A stretch of 64,000 nucleotides of DNA from Verrucomicrobiota bacterium (GCA_003221195.1 QHQO01000020.1:1-64000), one strand, 5' to 3'; positions 37,078 to 46,648 are shown, counted from the first letter of the stretch. A program made the numbers and translations. Notes: generated from the letters alone by a model not told the origin.

Positions 37078-39030
37078 TCAAATTTGAAATTCTCCTGATT
37101 GTTTGCTCAGAATCGACAATACAGCATTGGCAACTTCCTGGACGCCCACTGCCTTCATGCAGCGAAAATCAATCGGGCATTCGCGCAAAAAGCAGGGGCT
37201 GCATTCGACATGATGTCGCAAGACGATGTGACCATCGCCGAGTGGGCCAGTGAGACGGGGTTCTGTTGAGCCGAAGATGCCGACGACTGGCACACCCAAC
37301 AATGCAGCGAGATGCATCGCGCCAGTATCGTTCGTAAGCAATAAACAGCATTCGCGCAGCTCGTCGATCAGTTGCTCGAGCGTCGTCTGGCCGACTCGAT
37401 TCACGCAGTGATCACCAAGGGCGGCCGCGATCTCGGCACCAACCGCGGCGTCGCGTGGCGTTCCAAGCAGAATCCATCGGGCGGACGATTGCGCGCTGAT
37501 TTTTTCGGCCGCCTCGGCGAATCGCTTCGGTAACCAACGTTTGGCGGGACCGTATTCGGCACCCGGGCAAAGACCGATTTTGATCGGTTGGCGGTTGATG
37601 GCCATTTGGACATTAGATGTCGAACGTAGAACACCTGCTCGCGAACTATGGGAGTCGAATGTGTCTGCGCCGCATTCGCGCGCGATACGGAGAAAACGGA
37701 GCGAATGATGTTCAGGCGGGCCTGGCTTTCTTGGGACCGGCACAATTTGGTTAAGCAACCAGCGTCGCGAATGGCCGCGGTAACCAACTCTGCGCGGAAT
37801 TCTGGTCAACCACGACTCCAAAGCAGCCCGTACCGAATTTGGAAAAAGGATCGCCACATCAAAAGACGGTTCTCGCCGAAGCAACCGGACAGATGAAAAG
37901 AGTTGGGGTCCTAGCATAACAATGATCGCGTCCACTTCAGGAACCAGCTTCCACATTGGCGCAATCTTCTCCGGGGCTGCGACCGTAACGCGCGCGTCGG
38001 GCCGTCCACTCTTTATTGCGCGAACTGCGGACACGCTCATCGCAGCATCACCCAGCCAATTACTTGAACGAATGAGAATTTGAAATGGCTTTAGGTCCTG
38101 AGGTGAAACGCCCGGTGGCAGATGGACGCCGCGTTTATACTGCGCGAGAAGGAAATTGGGCTGGGGCGTCTTCCAGCGATTGTGCACCCAAAACCAATCT
38201 TCCGGTGCGACGCGAATTTGTTGTTCGATGATCTGATTTATTTCTGCCGTGAGCGTGGCAACGGAGGCATCTGCCTTGGGCGGATCAAAGCGCTCGGTGA
38301 AAACCACGCGCCAACGCGCCAGACCCGTCGTGTAAACGCCTGCGGCGATTAGCGCCGCTCTGGTCCTCTTGGCAAGCAACGCGGGCAGGGGCGAAGTGGA
38401 CGCCAGCTTTCCGAAGAAAGGTGTCCACAGTCCGTGATCGCCAGCATGTTGGTCGGACAAAACACCGACGCCGCCGCCGGAACGCAGCAGGTCGATCACC
38501 GGTTGAAATCCTTGCTGGCGATCGAATAATTCCAAGCCGGTTTGGCCACGTGTCCGGCGCACGTGCGCGTCAATGAAGCGGTTACCAAGCTTCTGATAGA
38601 CGCTCGCATTGCGCACGTAACCGACGAACTTCGGCATCAATTGCGCAAACAATTCCCATGTTCCAAGATGACTCAAAACAAGCACTACCGGAACACCCGC
38701 GCGAAATTCTCGATCCATCGCCTCGATATTATCCACCTTGACCCGCTGCAGGATTTTTTCGGGCGGCATTGCGGTGAGTTTAACACTACAGAGAAGATTA
38801 GCGCCGAGTCGTTGGAAATGGCGGCGGACGAGGCGACGCATTTCTTGCGAGGTTTTTTCATTGGTAAACGCAATAGCAACGTTGCGTTTTGCCAGGCTGC
38901 GATATTTCCCGGACAAAAGCCATGCACAAAAACCGAGGAACTCCCCGGCGACAAAGAGAACCGGTAATGGTAGGCCGGCGGCGATTGCCGACCCCGCGCG
39001 GTAGAGAAGATAGACTACGAAATCGAGCAT
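37078..39030 (-). CDS. Fusion: LpxL/HtrB-type lipid A acyltransferase plus WaaF-type heptosyltransferase
   Basis: A 650-residue protein from the ATG at 39030. The track start 55 codons upstream runs into the divergent gene and lacks the membrane-anchor start (MLDFVVYLLYRAGSAIAAG). Residues about 1-300: LpxL/HtrB-like late acyltransferase with the VLVLSHLGTWELFAQ motif and VLSDQHAGDHG. Residues about 310-650: GT9 heptosyltransferase II with RSSNWLGDAAMSVSAVRAI, LCPGAEYGPAKRWLPKRF and TNDTGAMHLAALLGVPVVG. The two activities act on lipid A and inner-core heptose. Here one chain holds both. Its presence implies LPS with heptose in this organism. Confidence 0.88.
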   Translation of the reverse strand: MLDFVVYLLYRAGSAIAAGLPLPVLFVAGEFLGFCAWLLSGKYRSLAKRNVAIAFTNEKTSQEMRRLVRRHFQRLGANLLCSVKLTAMPPEKILQRVKVDNIEAMDREFRAGVPVVLVLSHLGTWELFAQLMPKFVGYVRNASVYQKLGNRFIDAHVRRTRGQTGLELFDRQQGFQPVIDLLRSGGGVGVLSDQHAGDHGLWTPFFGKLASTSPLPALLAKRTRAALIAAGVYTTGLARWRVVFTERFDPPKADASVATLTAEINQIIEQQIRVAPEDWFWVHNRWKTPQPNFLLAQYKRGVHLPPGVSPQDLKPFQILIRSSNWLGDAAMSVSAVRAIKSGRPDARVTVAAPEKIAPMWKLVPEVDAIIVMLGPQLFSSVRLLRREPSFDVAILFPNSVRAALESWLTRIPRRVGYRGHSRRWLLNQIVPVPRKPGPPEHHSLRFLRIARECGADTFDSHSSRAGVLRSTSNVQMAINRQPIKIGLCPGAEYGPAKRWLPKRFAEAAEKISAQSSARWILLGTPRDAAVGAEIAAALGDHCVNRVGQTTLEQLIDELRECCLLLTNDTGAMHLAALLGVPVVGIFGSTEPRLTGPLGDGHIVLRHHVECSPCFLRECPIDFRCMKAVGVQEVANAVLSILSKQSGEFQI

Positions 39031-39157
39031 TGCAGGACGAGCGGTATCTTGGGGCGGCGCGGCAGGGTAGATTTGCCTGTGGCTGCCTTCAACCAATATA
39101 ATATCCCCGGTGTCGCCATCGCCTTTCCACTCCACCAATGCCGATTTCGTTCGCGTT

Positions 39158-41518
39158 ATGTCGCGAAAGTTCGCAGGTGGCCGATTCCTTGTCATCGGCG
39201 CGAGCGCTCAGGAAGTTGGCCGTCAGTTTGCTGAAGCGAAAAGAGAAGTCTCCGTCGTGTTGTCTCCCAGTGACCTGGCGACAAAGCTGGGGCCGGGTGA
39301 GGCCACGGCGCACTTTGAAACCGCAGTTTGGTTTTATTCCTCTGGAGAAAACGATGATAATCGCATAGCGGAAGCGCTCTCGCGTTGCGCGGACAGGATT
39401 GTGCTCCTTCCCGGGCCCGGCGCTGAAGCTGCCAGGCGGCGTCCGCAACTCGTTCAGTGTTTCGAGCGCTTTGGACTACTGCCGGATTACGAATGCGACC
39501 TAATGGAATTAGATCCGGGAGCCCTATGTCTTCGACGCCAACCGAGTGTACCGCCCGGCGCGCTAACGCCGGTCGTGGAGGTGGCTTTTGCCAGACTCAA
39601 CAAAGCGCTGAGCGACTTGAAGGGATCATTTCAAATCCGTTGCTCTGAACTGGAAGGGGCGCACCGTCATATCGCTGCGCTGGAGGAGAAACTGCTCAAG
39701 CTCAAAGAATACCGGCGCGAATTGAAATTGCTAAACGAGCAGAAACGGACCATGCGGAAATCGCCGGAGCGCCGCGTGGGCCAGGTATTGCTCACGCCAT
39801 ATCGTCTTCCGGAAAAACTGGCAAAAACGGTTTGGAAAAAGCTCCGTCGACCCGCGCGAGAAAGTCGACGATCCGTCGCCCCAAGCGAATATCAGGAATG
39901 GTTCGAGCGGCATCGCGCAACTGCGCGCGACCTTGAGCGAATGCGAAATGAATCGCGTGCGTTTGCTTCGAAGCCGCTAATTAGCGTAATCATGCCAGTC
40001 TTCGACACACCTGTGCAGCGGCTTCAGGAAGCGATTGAATCAGTGCTCGCGCAGGTATACGAAAACTGGGAGCTCGTGTTAAGCGACGATGGATCGAGCG
40101 ACGCCGAGTTGCTCCAAGCGCTGCCTCTGCTGGCCGCTCGCGATCGGCGTATCATCCTGAAAAGCCTCGGAAAACATGAAGGCATTTCAGCGGCACTGAA
40201 TCAAGCGTTAACGCTCGCTAGCGGGGAGTGGGTCGCTTTTCTCGATCATGATGACGTCATCGAACCCGATGCGGTTTTCCAGATTGTGAAACTTTTGCAG
40301 ACCCATCCGGATGCCGATCTGATTTATTCCGATGAAGACAAGCTCGGCGAAGACGGCGTCGAGACTCCTTTATTTAAGCCAGATTGGTCGCCCGATTTTT
40401 TCCTTTCTTACAATTACGTTGGCCATTTAACCGCAGTGCGACGCGACATCGTGCAGCAGGCTGGCGGTTTCCTTTCACAATTCGATAGCGCCCAGGATTA
40501 CGACCTCTTCTTTCGCGTGATCGAGCAGACCAGGCGAATTCATCACATCCCCCGGGTCCTGTATCATTGGCGGCGCTCGGAGAGCTCCAGTGCGATCAGC
40601 GTTCGTCAAAAGCCCGAACAACTCGAGGCGTCGCGGCTTGCGATTGAAGCTCATCTGAAACGCCGCGGCGAGTCGGCTCATGTGGGTGTGGACTGGCGCA
40701 CCCACGCCTTCTGCGTCAGGCGCCGGCTGTTGGAAGCGAAGAAAATTTCGGTCATTGTTTCAACTTGCCACGGCTTCGAGTTGCTCGCGCGATGCATCGA
40801 AACCCTGACGAACAGAACAAGTTATCCGAATTATGAAATTGTGATCGTTAACCACGATGAGTTCCATGGCGCGTCAGCTTTTCCCTCGCATTTTCCATAT
40901 CGTACCGCGCGTTTCTCAGGCGAGGCCAATGATTCCGCGTTAAAAAATTTCGTGGTAAATCAAACAAACGACCCATGGATTCTTTTCCTGGGTGAAGGAA
41001 TCGAACCGATCGAACCGGACTGGCTGACCATCATGGCCGAGCACGTCCAACGGCCAGAAGTCGGCGTCGTAGGCGGGCGATTGCTGAATCCGAACGCTAC
41101 GGTTGAACACGCGGGGATGGTTGTGGGTGTGAATAAGACTGCGCAACCGGCTTTTCACGGTTTTCCGGCAGAACATCCTGGTGCGAATCGCCAATTGCAG
41201 GTGACTCGAAACTGCAGCGGCGTTTCGAGCGCGTGTATGCTCACGCGGCGTGACGTTTTTCAGGAAGCGGGCGGGTTCGATGAAAGCTTGGAAGGGGCAC
41301 TCGCCGATGTCGATCTTTGCCTTAAACTGCGTCAAGCTGGCTATTTAATTGTTTACACTCCGTTCGCAAAACTTTGCTGGCATCGAGCGCCATCCCATCA
41401 GGTCGACATGAAGGGTGAAGCGATTATGCGCGAGCGTTGGGCTGGCGTTTTGCGGCGTGACCCCTATTACAATCCAAATCTTTCTCGCGAACGAGCCGAT
41501 TTCTCGCTAGGCAAATAA
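39158..41518 (+). CDS. Large GT2 glycosyltransferase with two GT-A domains
   Basis: A 786-residue protein; the ATG at 39158 avoids overlap with the divergent LpxL-WaaF gene (the track begins at a GTG 48 bases upstream). Residues 1-260 include a Rossmann-like start (FLVIGASAQEVGRQF) and a coiled-coil segment (HIAALEEKLLKLKEYRREL). GT2 domain 1 starts near 270 (PLISVIMPVFDTPVQRL, LSDDGSS, FLDHDDVIEPD, YSDEDK). Domain 2 begins near 530 (ISVIVSTCHGFELLARC) with a looser motif. This layout is seen in O-antigen/rhamnan-type transferases. It probably extends a surface polysaccharide. Only domain 1 has a textbook DDGSS/DHDD set. Confidence 0.85.
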   Translation: MSRKFAGGRFLVIGASAQEVGRQFAEAKREVSVVLSPSDLATKLGPGEATAHFETAVWFYSSGENDDNRIAEALSRCADRIVLLPGPGAEAARRRPQLVQCFERFGLLPDYECDLMELDPGALCLRRQPSVPPGALTPVVEVAFARLNKALSDLKGSFQIRCSELEGAHRHIAALEEKLLKLKEYRRELKLLNEQKRTMRKSPERRVGQVLLTPYRLPEKLAKTVWKKLRRPARESRRSVAPSEYQEWFERHRATARDLERMRNESRAFASKPLISVIMPVFDTPVQRLQEAIESVLAQVYENWELVLSDDGSSDAELLQALPLLAARDRRIILKSLGKHEGISAALNQALTLASGEWVAFLDHDDVIEPDAVFQIVKLLQTHPDADLIYSDEDKLGEDGVETPLFKPDWSPDFFLSYNYVGHLTAVRRDIVQQAGGFLSQFDSAQDYDLFFRVIEQTRRIHHIPRVLYHWRRSESSSAISVRQKPEQLEASRLAIEAHLKRRGESAHVGVDWRTHAFCVRRRLLEAKKISVIVSTCHGFELLARCIETLTNRTSYPNYEIVIVNHDEFHGASAFPSHFPYRTARFSGEANDSALKNFVVNQTNDPWILFLGEGIEPIEPDWLTIMAEHVQRPEVGVVGGRLLNPNATVEHAGMVVGVNKTAQPAFHGFPAEHPGANRQLQVTRNCSGVSSACMLTRRDVFQEAGGFDESLEGALADVDLCLKLRQAGYLIVYTPFAKLCWHRAPSHQVDMKGEAIMRERWAGVLRRDPYYNPNLSRERADFSLGK

Positions 41519-41536
41519 ATCATTGGCTAAAGTGAA

Positions 41537-42283
41537 ATGAGCAAGCACGAAGAAAATCTTTGGCAAGGTATCGACTCTGGGGCGCGAGGGAACCTAAACA
41601 CCCGAGATTACCGCACGGCATCCTTCACGCAGGAGCTTTCACAACGAGGCGTGGACGCAGGCGAACTCGCCGCTGCGAATCGGAGTCAGCGCGAGATTAA
41701 GAATGCTTGGATTCCGGGCGTGGAAATTTTCGCGCGAAAAGTTTACCCGCAGCGGCACCGTGGACTTTTCGGCGAATTTGTACGGCGCGAGGAAGGCATT
41801 CTCGCGCGGATTGGTCTCTGGCCCAAGCAATGGTCGGCTGCGCGGATGTTTTCGGGAACTGCCAAGGGTTTTCACGTGCATCCACCAACCATTCCGGAAA
41901 ATAGTGATCCGGTAGATTGGTTGCGCCGCTTGTATATCGATGAGCCTGATAATTATTCAGCGCGAAGTTATGACAACGAGCAATGGGACGTAATGTTTTT
42001 TATTCAGGGTCGCATCGAGATAATTCTGTTCGACATTCGCGCGGGACTACCGCGGCGAGTGATGCGCTTCTTTGTGGATGGCGACAATCATCGCGGCGAT
42101 AACAATGTCGGTATCGTAATTCCACCGGGCGTGGCGCACGCCATTCGCGTTGAAGGCACGGAAGACGTGATCATGGTTTATGGGACGAGCACAGTTTTCC
42201 GTCCCGAATTCGAAGGTCGCGTTGCGAGTGACGTGGAAACTGCCGCGCTCCCAGAATCGTGGCAAAAATTCCTATCGCCATAG
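41537..42283 (+). CDS. RmlC-like cupin (dTDP-4-dehydrorhamnose 3,5-epimerase family)
   Basis: A 248-residue protein. Cupin strands contain KGFHVHPPTIPENSD (compare RmlC RGxHxQ), EQWDVMFFIQGRIEIILFD, and VIPPGVAHAIRVEG. About 80 N-terminal residues precede the cupin. It may epimerise a nucleotide sugar or act as a sugar-binding cupin; the catalytic His/Tyr pair is not certain. It follows the GT2 gene by 18 bp, which supports a role in surface-sugar supply. The TAG stop is the first codon of a TAGCGGCGGTC repeat half-site. Confidence 0.75.
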   Translation: MSKHEENLWQGIDSGARGNLNTRDYRTASFTQELSQRGVDAGELAAANRSQREIKNAWIPGVEIFARKVYPQRHRGLFGEFVRREEGILARIGLWPKQWSAARMFSGTAKGFHVHPPTIPENSDPVDWLRRLYIDEPDNYSARSYDNEQWDVMFFIQGRIEIILFDIRAGLPRRVMRFFVDGDNHRGDNNVGIVIPPGVAHAIRVEGTEDVIMVYGTSTVFRPEFEGRVASDVETAALPESWQKFLSP

Positions 42284-42300
42284 CGGCGGTCTATGATGTC
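42281..42300. repeat. Half-site of the TAGCGGCGGTC repeat
   Basis: TAGCGGCGGTCTATGATGTC: the left arm is identical to the hairpin at 14984 but the right arm (ATGTCGCGTTA) has decayed. Its first three bases are the TAG stop of the RmlC-like gene. Confidence 0.6.
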
Positions 42301-42341
42301 GCGTTAGGCGCACGGGGGCTCATGAAGGCGCCACTATTAAA

Positions 42342-43037
42342 ATGAAACGAAGTTTCGATCCAGCTGTGCTGGAGATGATGGATCGGGACCAGCCTCCCCC
42401 CGCCGAACTGGAACGCGATCTGGAACGTATTCGACAACTGAATCGCTGGTTCGGAAGCTATCATCTTGTATTGGGTTTTATACGCAGTTGGATCAGACCG
42501 GGCGACAAAATGCGTGTCGTCGACCTGGCAACGGGATCGGGCGATATCCCCCGATTGATTGTCGATTATGTGCGAAAGATCAGGGCCAAAGTAGAGATCG
42601 ATGCGTTGGATCGGCAGCCTGCCACATTGGAAATCGCCAGAAAACTGAGCGCCGATTATCCTGAGATTTCCTACCGTGAAGCCAACATTCTCGAATGGAA
42701 CCGTGTCGAATCATATGACATCACGCTTTGCACACTGGCGCTTCACCATTTCAGCAATGAAGACGCAGTGCGCCTCCTGCGCAGATGTTGCCAGGTGTCC
42801 AAAAGATTTGTCCTGGTGTCGGATTTACGACGTAGTTTTTCCCTTGTCGCAGGCATTTACGTTTTGACTACGCTGATTTTCCGCGAGCCGATGACGCGTT
42901 ACGATGCGCGGCTCTCTGCTGTTCGAGCCTTCTCCTTTTCTGAGATGCGTGATCTTGCCCTGCGGGCTGGATGGAAAAATTTCGGTCACAAGAAATTCCA
43001 CTTTGCCAGGCAAGGCATTTGGCTCGAATCAACGTGA
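42342..43037 (+). CDS. Class I SAM-dependent methyltransferase (UbiE-like)
   Basis: A 231-residue protein. Motif I VVDLATGSGDIPRLI, acidic strand-2 end (VEIDALDRQPATLEIARKL), and post-motif YDITLCTLALHHFSNEDAVRLL. An N-terminal segment of about 45 residues (MMDRDQPPPAELERDLERIRQLN) precedes the Rossmann core. It transfers methyl groups to a small molecule, perhaps an isoprenoid quinone or polyketide-like substrate; that is not resolved. It lies between the RmlC-like gene and panC on the same strand with no obvious pathway link. Confidence 0.85.
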   Translation: MKRSFDPAVLEMMDRDQPPPAELERDLERIRQLNRWFGSYHLVLGFIRSWIRPGDKMRVVDLATGSGDIPRLIVDYVRKIRAKVEIDALDRQPATLEIARKLSADYPEISYREANILEWNRVESYDITLCTLALHHFSNEDAVRLLRRCCQVSKRFVLVSDLRRSFSLVAGIYVLTTLIFREPMTRYDARLSAVRAFSFSEMRDLALRAGWKNFGHKKFHFARQGIWLEST

Positions 43038-43129
43038 CCCCATTTCTCTTCCGACCAGGAAAGCATTCGGAGGTTGTCCGGCCGTAGCTTTATGCGGAGG
43101 CTGAAAGGAATCTCTGGATATTTGATTCC

Positions 43130-43978
43130 ATGATCGACTCTGGTTCCAGGATGCGGATCATCACGACGATCGCCGAGGCGCAAGCGCAGTCGCATGCTAA
43201 ATGCCGTGTAATTGTTCCCACGATGGGCGCTCTGCACAAGGCGCATGGGGAAATGGTCCGGGTCGCACGCAAGCATGCTGGCTACGATGGCGAGGTGGCA
43301 TTGAGCATATTCGTTAATCCGTTGCAGTTTGAACCTGGAAGCGATTACGAACGCTATCCACGTTTGGAAAAAACGGACGAAGAATTTTGTCGGAATGCCG
43401 GGGTCGATCTTTTGTTCCGTCCGAGCGTTGCGGAGATGTACGCTGACGATCGCACCGTGTTTGTCGAGGAAACTTCTCTTTCAAATACATTGGAGGGCAA
43501 ATCGCGACCCGGACATTTCCGCGGTGTTTGCACAGTTGTCGCGAAGTTGTTCAACATTCTTTCAGCGGACGCCGCTTTGTTCGGTGAGAAGGATTTTCAG
43601 CAACTGGTGATCGTTCGGCGTATGGTGCGCGACCTCAATTTCAAGATCAACATTATTGCAGTGCCTACGGTGCGCGAAGAAGACGGCCTGGCATTCAGCT
43701 CGCGCAATCAATATTTGAATCCTGAAGAGCGCGAGCAGGCGGCCGCTTTGCACAAGGCTTTGCTGGCTGCGGAGAATGCCGGCAACAAATCCGCGAGAGA
43801 GATTGTCGATCTTGTTAGAAGAGTGATCAGTGAAGCGCCTCTGGGACGAATTGATTATGTGGAGCTGGTCGATGCGGAAACCTTGCGACCGATTAATACG
43901 GTCAGAACGAATTCGTTGCTCGCGGTTGCTGTGTTCTTCGGGAAAACTCGCCTGATCGACAATATCCGCTTGGGATGA
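43130..43978 (+). CDS. panC: Pantothenate synthetase
   Basis: A 282-residue protein. Family motifs: VPTMGALHKAHGEMVRVA, IFVNPLQFEPGSDYERYPR, KSRPGHFRGVCTVV and FGEKDFQQLVIVRRMV, plus SSRNQYL. It condenses pantoate and beta-alanine with ATP in coenzyme A synthesis. The alternative ATG at 43151 (MRIITTIAEAQ) matches the usual N-terminus and could be the true start, with AGG directly before it; the upstream ATG adds seven residues. panB and panD are not in the window. Confidence 0.96.
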   Translation: MIDSGSRMRIITTIAEAQAQSHAKCRVIVPTMGALHKAHGEMVRVARKHAGYDGEVALSIFVNPLQFEPGSDYERYPRLEKTDEEFCRNAGVDLLFRPSVAEMYADDRTVFVEETSLSNTLEGKSRPGHFRGVCTVVAKLFNILSADAALFGEKDFQQLVIVRRMVRDLNFKINIIAVPTVREEDGLAFSSRNQYLNPEEREQAAALHKALLAAENAGNKSAREIVDLVRRVISEAPLGRIDYVELVDAETLRPINTVRTNSLLAVAVFFGKTRLIDNIRLG

Positions 43979-44058
43979 AGGAATACGTCGCGACGAGACA
44001 ATTCTATCTGCGTGTTTGAGCATTTAGCCCCAGCAGGCAAGATTGCTGCTTCACGGTC

Positions 44059-45651
44059 ATGAAGGAATACGATTTCGTGGTGATCGGCAGCGGTATCGCC
44101 GGCCTGAGTTTTGCATTGAAAGTGGCAATGCACGGCTCGGTGGCTGTGATGACGAAACGCAAAGGCTCCGACACAAACACCGCTTGGGCGCAAGGCGGGA
44201 TCGCCTGTGTGACGAGCGATGAAGATTCGTTTGAATTGCACGTGCATGACACGCTTGAAGCGGGAGCGGGTCTGTGTGATGAAGGAGTCGTACGCACGAT
44301 TGTGACTGAGGGTCCGGAGCGTATCCGCGAGCTGACTGAGCTCGGTCTGCAGTTCGATGAACGCGAGATTTCGGGACATCGCGAGCTTGATCTTGGCAAA
44401 GAGGGCGGTCATTCCAAGCGCCGGGTTCTGCACGTGCAAGACGTAACCGGGAAACAAATCGAAAACACCTTGTTGCGTGAACTGGGCCGACAATCTCATG
44501 TCCAGCTATTAGAAAATCACATGGCCGTGGATCTAATCACGGCAGCAAAGCTCGGGTTCGCGGCAGAAGATCGCTGTCTTGGTGTCTATGTCCTGGATGA
44601 AAAAACCGGAGAGGTAGAAACTATCCGTTCAGATCGGATCGTGCTTGCCACAGGCGGTTGCGGCAAAGTTTATCTGTACACGACGAATCCGGACGTTGCG
44701 ACCGGTGACGGTGTGGCGATGGCATGGCGTGCGGGCGTAGAGATTGCAAACATGGAGTTCATCCAGTTTCATCCCACCTGTCTTTTTCATCCACAGGCAA
44801 AATCGTTTCTCATTTCGGAGGCGGTACGCGGTGAAGGCGGAATCTTGCGCAATAACCGCGGCGAAGATTTCATGAAGCGCTACGACTCGCGCGGTTCGCT
44901 AGCGCCGCGCGATATTGTAGCACGCGCAATTGACGCGGAGATCAAGCGCTCAGGGGCCAAGTGCGTATTCTTGGATATCACGCATAGATCGCCGGAATTC
45001 GTTCAAGAGCGTTTCCCGCACATTTATCAGACATGTCTGCGGTTCGGGATCGATATGTCGAAGCAGGCGATTCCGGTAGTACCCGCTGCGCATTATCAAT
45101 GCGGGGGAATCAAAACGAACGTGAATGGCGTGACGAGTATGCCGGGACTGTATGCGATTGGGGAGGTCGCGTGTACTGGATTGCACGGAGCCAATCGGCT
45201 CGCGAGCAACTCGCTATTGGAAGGCCTGGTAGTGACGCATCGGGCCGCAATCACAGCCGTTCGGACCCGATCGGCTTCGAAACAAAAGATTCCGTTGCCG
45301 GAATGGAAATCGGGAAATGTGCAGGACGTCGATGAGTTGGTCGTGATTTATCATAACTGGGATGAGATCAGACGGTTGATGTGGGATTACGTCGGAATCG
45401 TCCGTACGGACAAGCGCCTCCAGCGCGCGAGCGCGCGACTGCGAAACTTGCTGCGCGAAATTCGCGAGTTCTATTGGAATTTCAAAGTATCCGTTGATCT
45501 GTTGGAGTTGCGCAATCTCGCAGCTGTCGCCTCTTTGATTGTTGATTCGGCGTTATATCGCAAAGAGAGTCGCGGGCTTCATTACACGCTGGATTATCCA
45601 GCGACGGACGATTTTCGATTCAAACGAGACACGGTGCTGAGCCGCGGCTAA
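44059..45651 (+). CDS. nadB: L-aspartate oxidase
   Basis: A 530-residue flavoprotein. FAD-binding DFVVIGSGIAGLSFALKVA at the N-terminus, NTAWAQGGIACV, HSKRRVLHVQDVTGK, LATGGCGKVYLYTTNPDVATGDG, and EFIQFHPTCLFHP. C-terminal fumarate-reductase-like helical domain. It oxidises L-aspartate to iminoaspartate for quinolinate and NAD synthesis, and the motifs fit NadB better than SdhA. It follows panC by 80 bp: two cofactor-synthesis genes in tandem. nadA and nadC are not in the window. Confidence 0.95.
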   Translation: MKEYDFVVIGSGIAGLSFALKVAMHGSVAVMTKRKGSDTNTAWAQGGIACVTSDEDSFELHVHDTLEAGAGLCDEGVVRTIVTEGPERIRELTELGLQFDEREISGHRELDLGKEGGHSKRRVLHVQDVTGKQIENTLLRELGRQSHVQLLENHMAVDLITAAKLGFAAEDRCLGVYVLDEKTGEVETIRSDRIVLATGGCGKVYLYTTNPDVATGDGVAMAWRAGVEIANMEFIQFHPTCLFHPQAKSFLISEAVRGEGGILRNNRGEDFMKRYDSRGSLAPRDIVARAIDAEIKRSGAKCVFLDITHRSPEFVQERFPHIYQTCLRFGIDMSKQAIPVVPAAHYQCGGIKTNVNGVTSMPGLYAIGEVACTGLHGANRLASNSLLEGLVVTHRAAITAVRTRSASKQKIPLPEWKSGNVQDVDELVVIYHNWDEIRRLMWDYVGIVRTDKRLQRASARLRNLLREIREFYWNFKVSVDLLELRNLAAVASLIVDSALYRKESRGLHYTLDYPATDDFRFKRDTVLSRG

Positions 45652-45797
45652 TCTGTAGTTGGAATCGTCGATGCCGGTTTTTCTGAATTAAGCGCCTCGC
45701 CCGCGTGCTGGGATCATACAACATCATTGGCGTGTCGGATCCGAATTTCGGCTTGCCTAAGCGTTGGGAATCGGGTAGAGGGTGGCGGCGTTTGCTA

Positions 45798-46631
45798 ATG
45801 AGGAGACTTCTTGCGGCTTGTTTGAGTCTGGGGATTGCTTGCGCGGCTAAAGCCGATGAACAATCCACTTCCCCCTATGCGACGGCGGCCGACTTTGCGA
45901 AGTACGCAATGAAGCTGCGGGAGCAGGCGCTGCTCAAAGTAGAACCGCAGGTCTTTATCCCGACCAGCTCGCGTCCTGCGGTGCAGCGTTATCCTTGGAA
46001 GACCAATATCGTGACCACGGTATTCTGGGTCGGGGAACAAGCGGGAGGCAATAACCCCGTCCCGAACTACAGAAGTTCATGGGACGCGAACTGGACGAAC
46101 AACTACGGCGGCTTCGACAATCCAGATTCGTCGGCGCGACGAAGCTACATTCCGATTGCATTCATACCGCGACAAAATCCCTTCTACTGTGCCTTGCCGT
46201 ACAACGATGTGACGCACGGTCAGTTCAAGCCGGAAGCGCCACTGGTGATTCCCTGGTTTAAGCAAGCCTACACGGGACCGGGACAGTCAGTCTGCTGGCA
46301 CCGATGGCTCGCCATTCGCAAGGGCAATCGCACCTGTTATGCCCAATGGGAGGACTGCGGCCCGTTTCGCACAGACCATTTTCAGTACGTCTTTGGAAAT
46401 GAGCGTCCCAAACCAAACCTGAATCACGGTGCTGGGCTGGATGTTTCACCGGCCGTGCGCGATTACCTGGGACTGGCGCCAACCGACGTGACCGATTGGC
46501 AATTCGTCGAAGTTCGTGACGTGCCATCGGGGCCGTGGCGGAGCTACGGCGAAAATAACCACTTTGTCATCGCGCGTCGTCAGAACGAGCAGCGGATGGC
46601 AGACCGCGGCCTTGGCGCCGCGAAGAAGTAG
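45798..46631 (+). CDS. Exported protein, probable double-psi beta-barrel (RlpA-like fold)
   Basis: A 277-residue protein from the ATG at 45798, chosen because it gives a clean signal peptide (MRRLLAACLSLGIACAAKA); the track runs 31 codons upstream. The mature protein has paired Cys (PFYCALPYND, QSVCWHRW, NRTCYAQWEDCGPF), then GLDVSPAVRDYLGL and TDWQFVEVRDVPSGPW. The order YC.LPYND ... W.DCGPF ... LDVSPA ... W.FV..... matches double-psi beta-barrel (expansin/RlpA-type) proteins. The essential Asp of lytic enzymes may be in WEDCGPF or GLDVS. Function uncertain; a peptidoglycan- or glycan-binding role is inferred. Confidence 0.65.
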   Translation: MRRLLAACLSLGIACAAKADEQSTSPYATAADFAKYAMKLREQALLKVEPQVFIPTSSRPAVQRYPWKTNIVTTVFWVGEQAGGNNPVPNYRSSWDANWTNNYGGFDNPDSSARRSYIPIAFIPRQNPFYCALPYNDVTHGQFKPEAPLVIPWFKQAYTGPGQSVCWHRWLAIRKGNRTCYAQWEDCGPFRTDHFQYVFGNERPKPNLNHGAGLDVSPAVRDYLGLAPTDVTDWQFVEVRDVPSGPWRSYGENNHFVIARRQNEQRMADRGLGAAKK

Positions 46632-46648
46632 GCGTATTAAACGAAAGT

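Noticed and set aside
39030-39195. N-terminal extension of the LpxL-WaaF fusion
   Set aside because: The extra 55 residues are polar, unlike the family N-terminus, and overlap the divergent GT2 gene; the ATG at 39030 is preferred.
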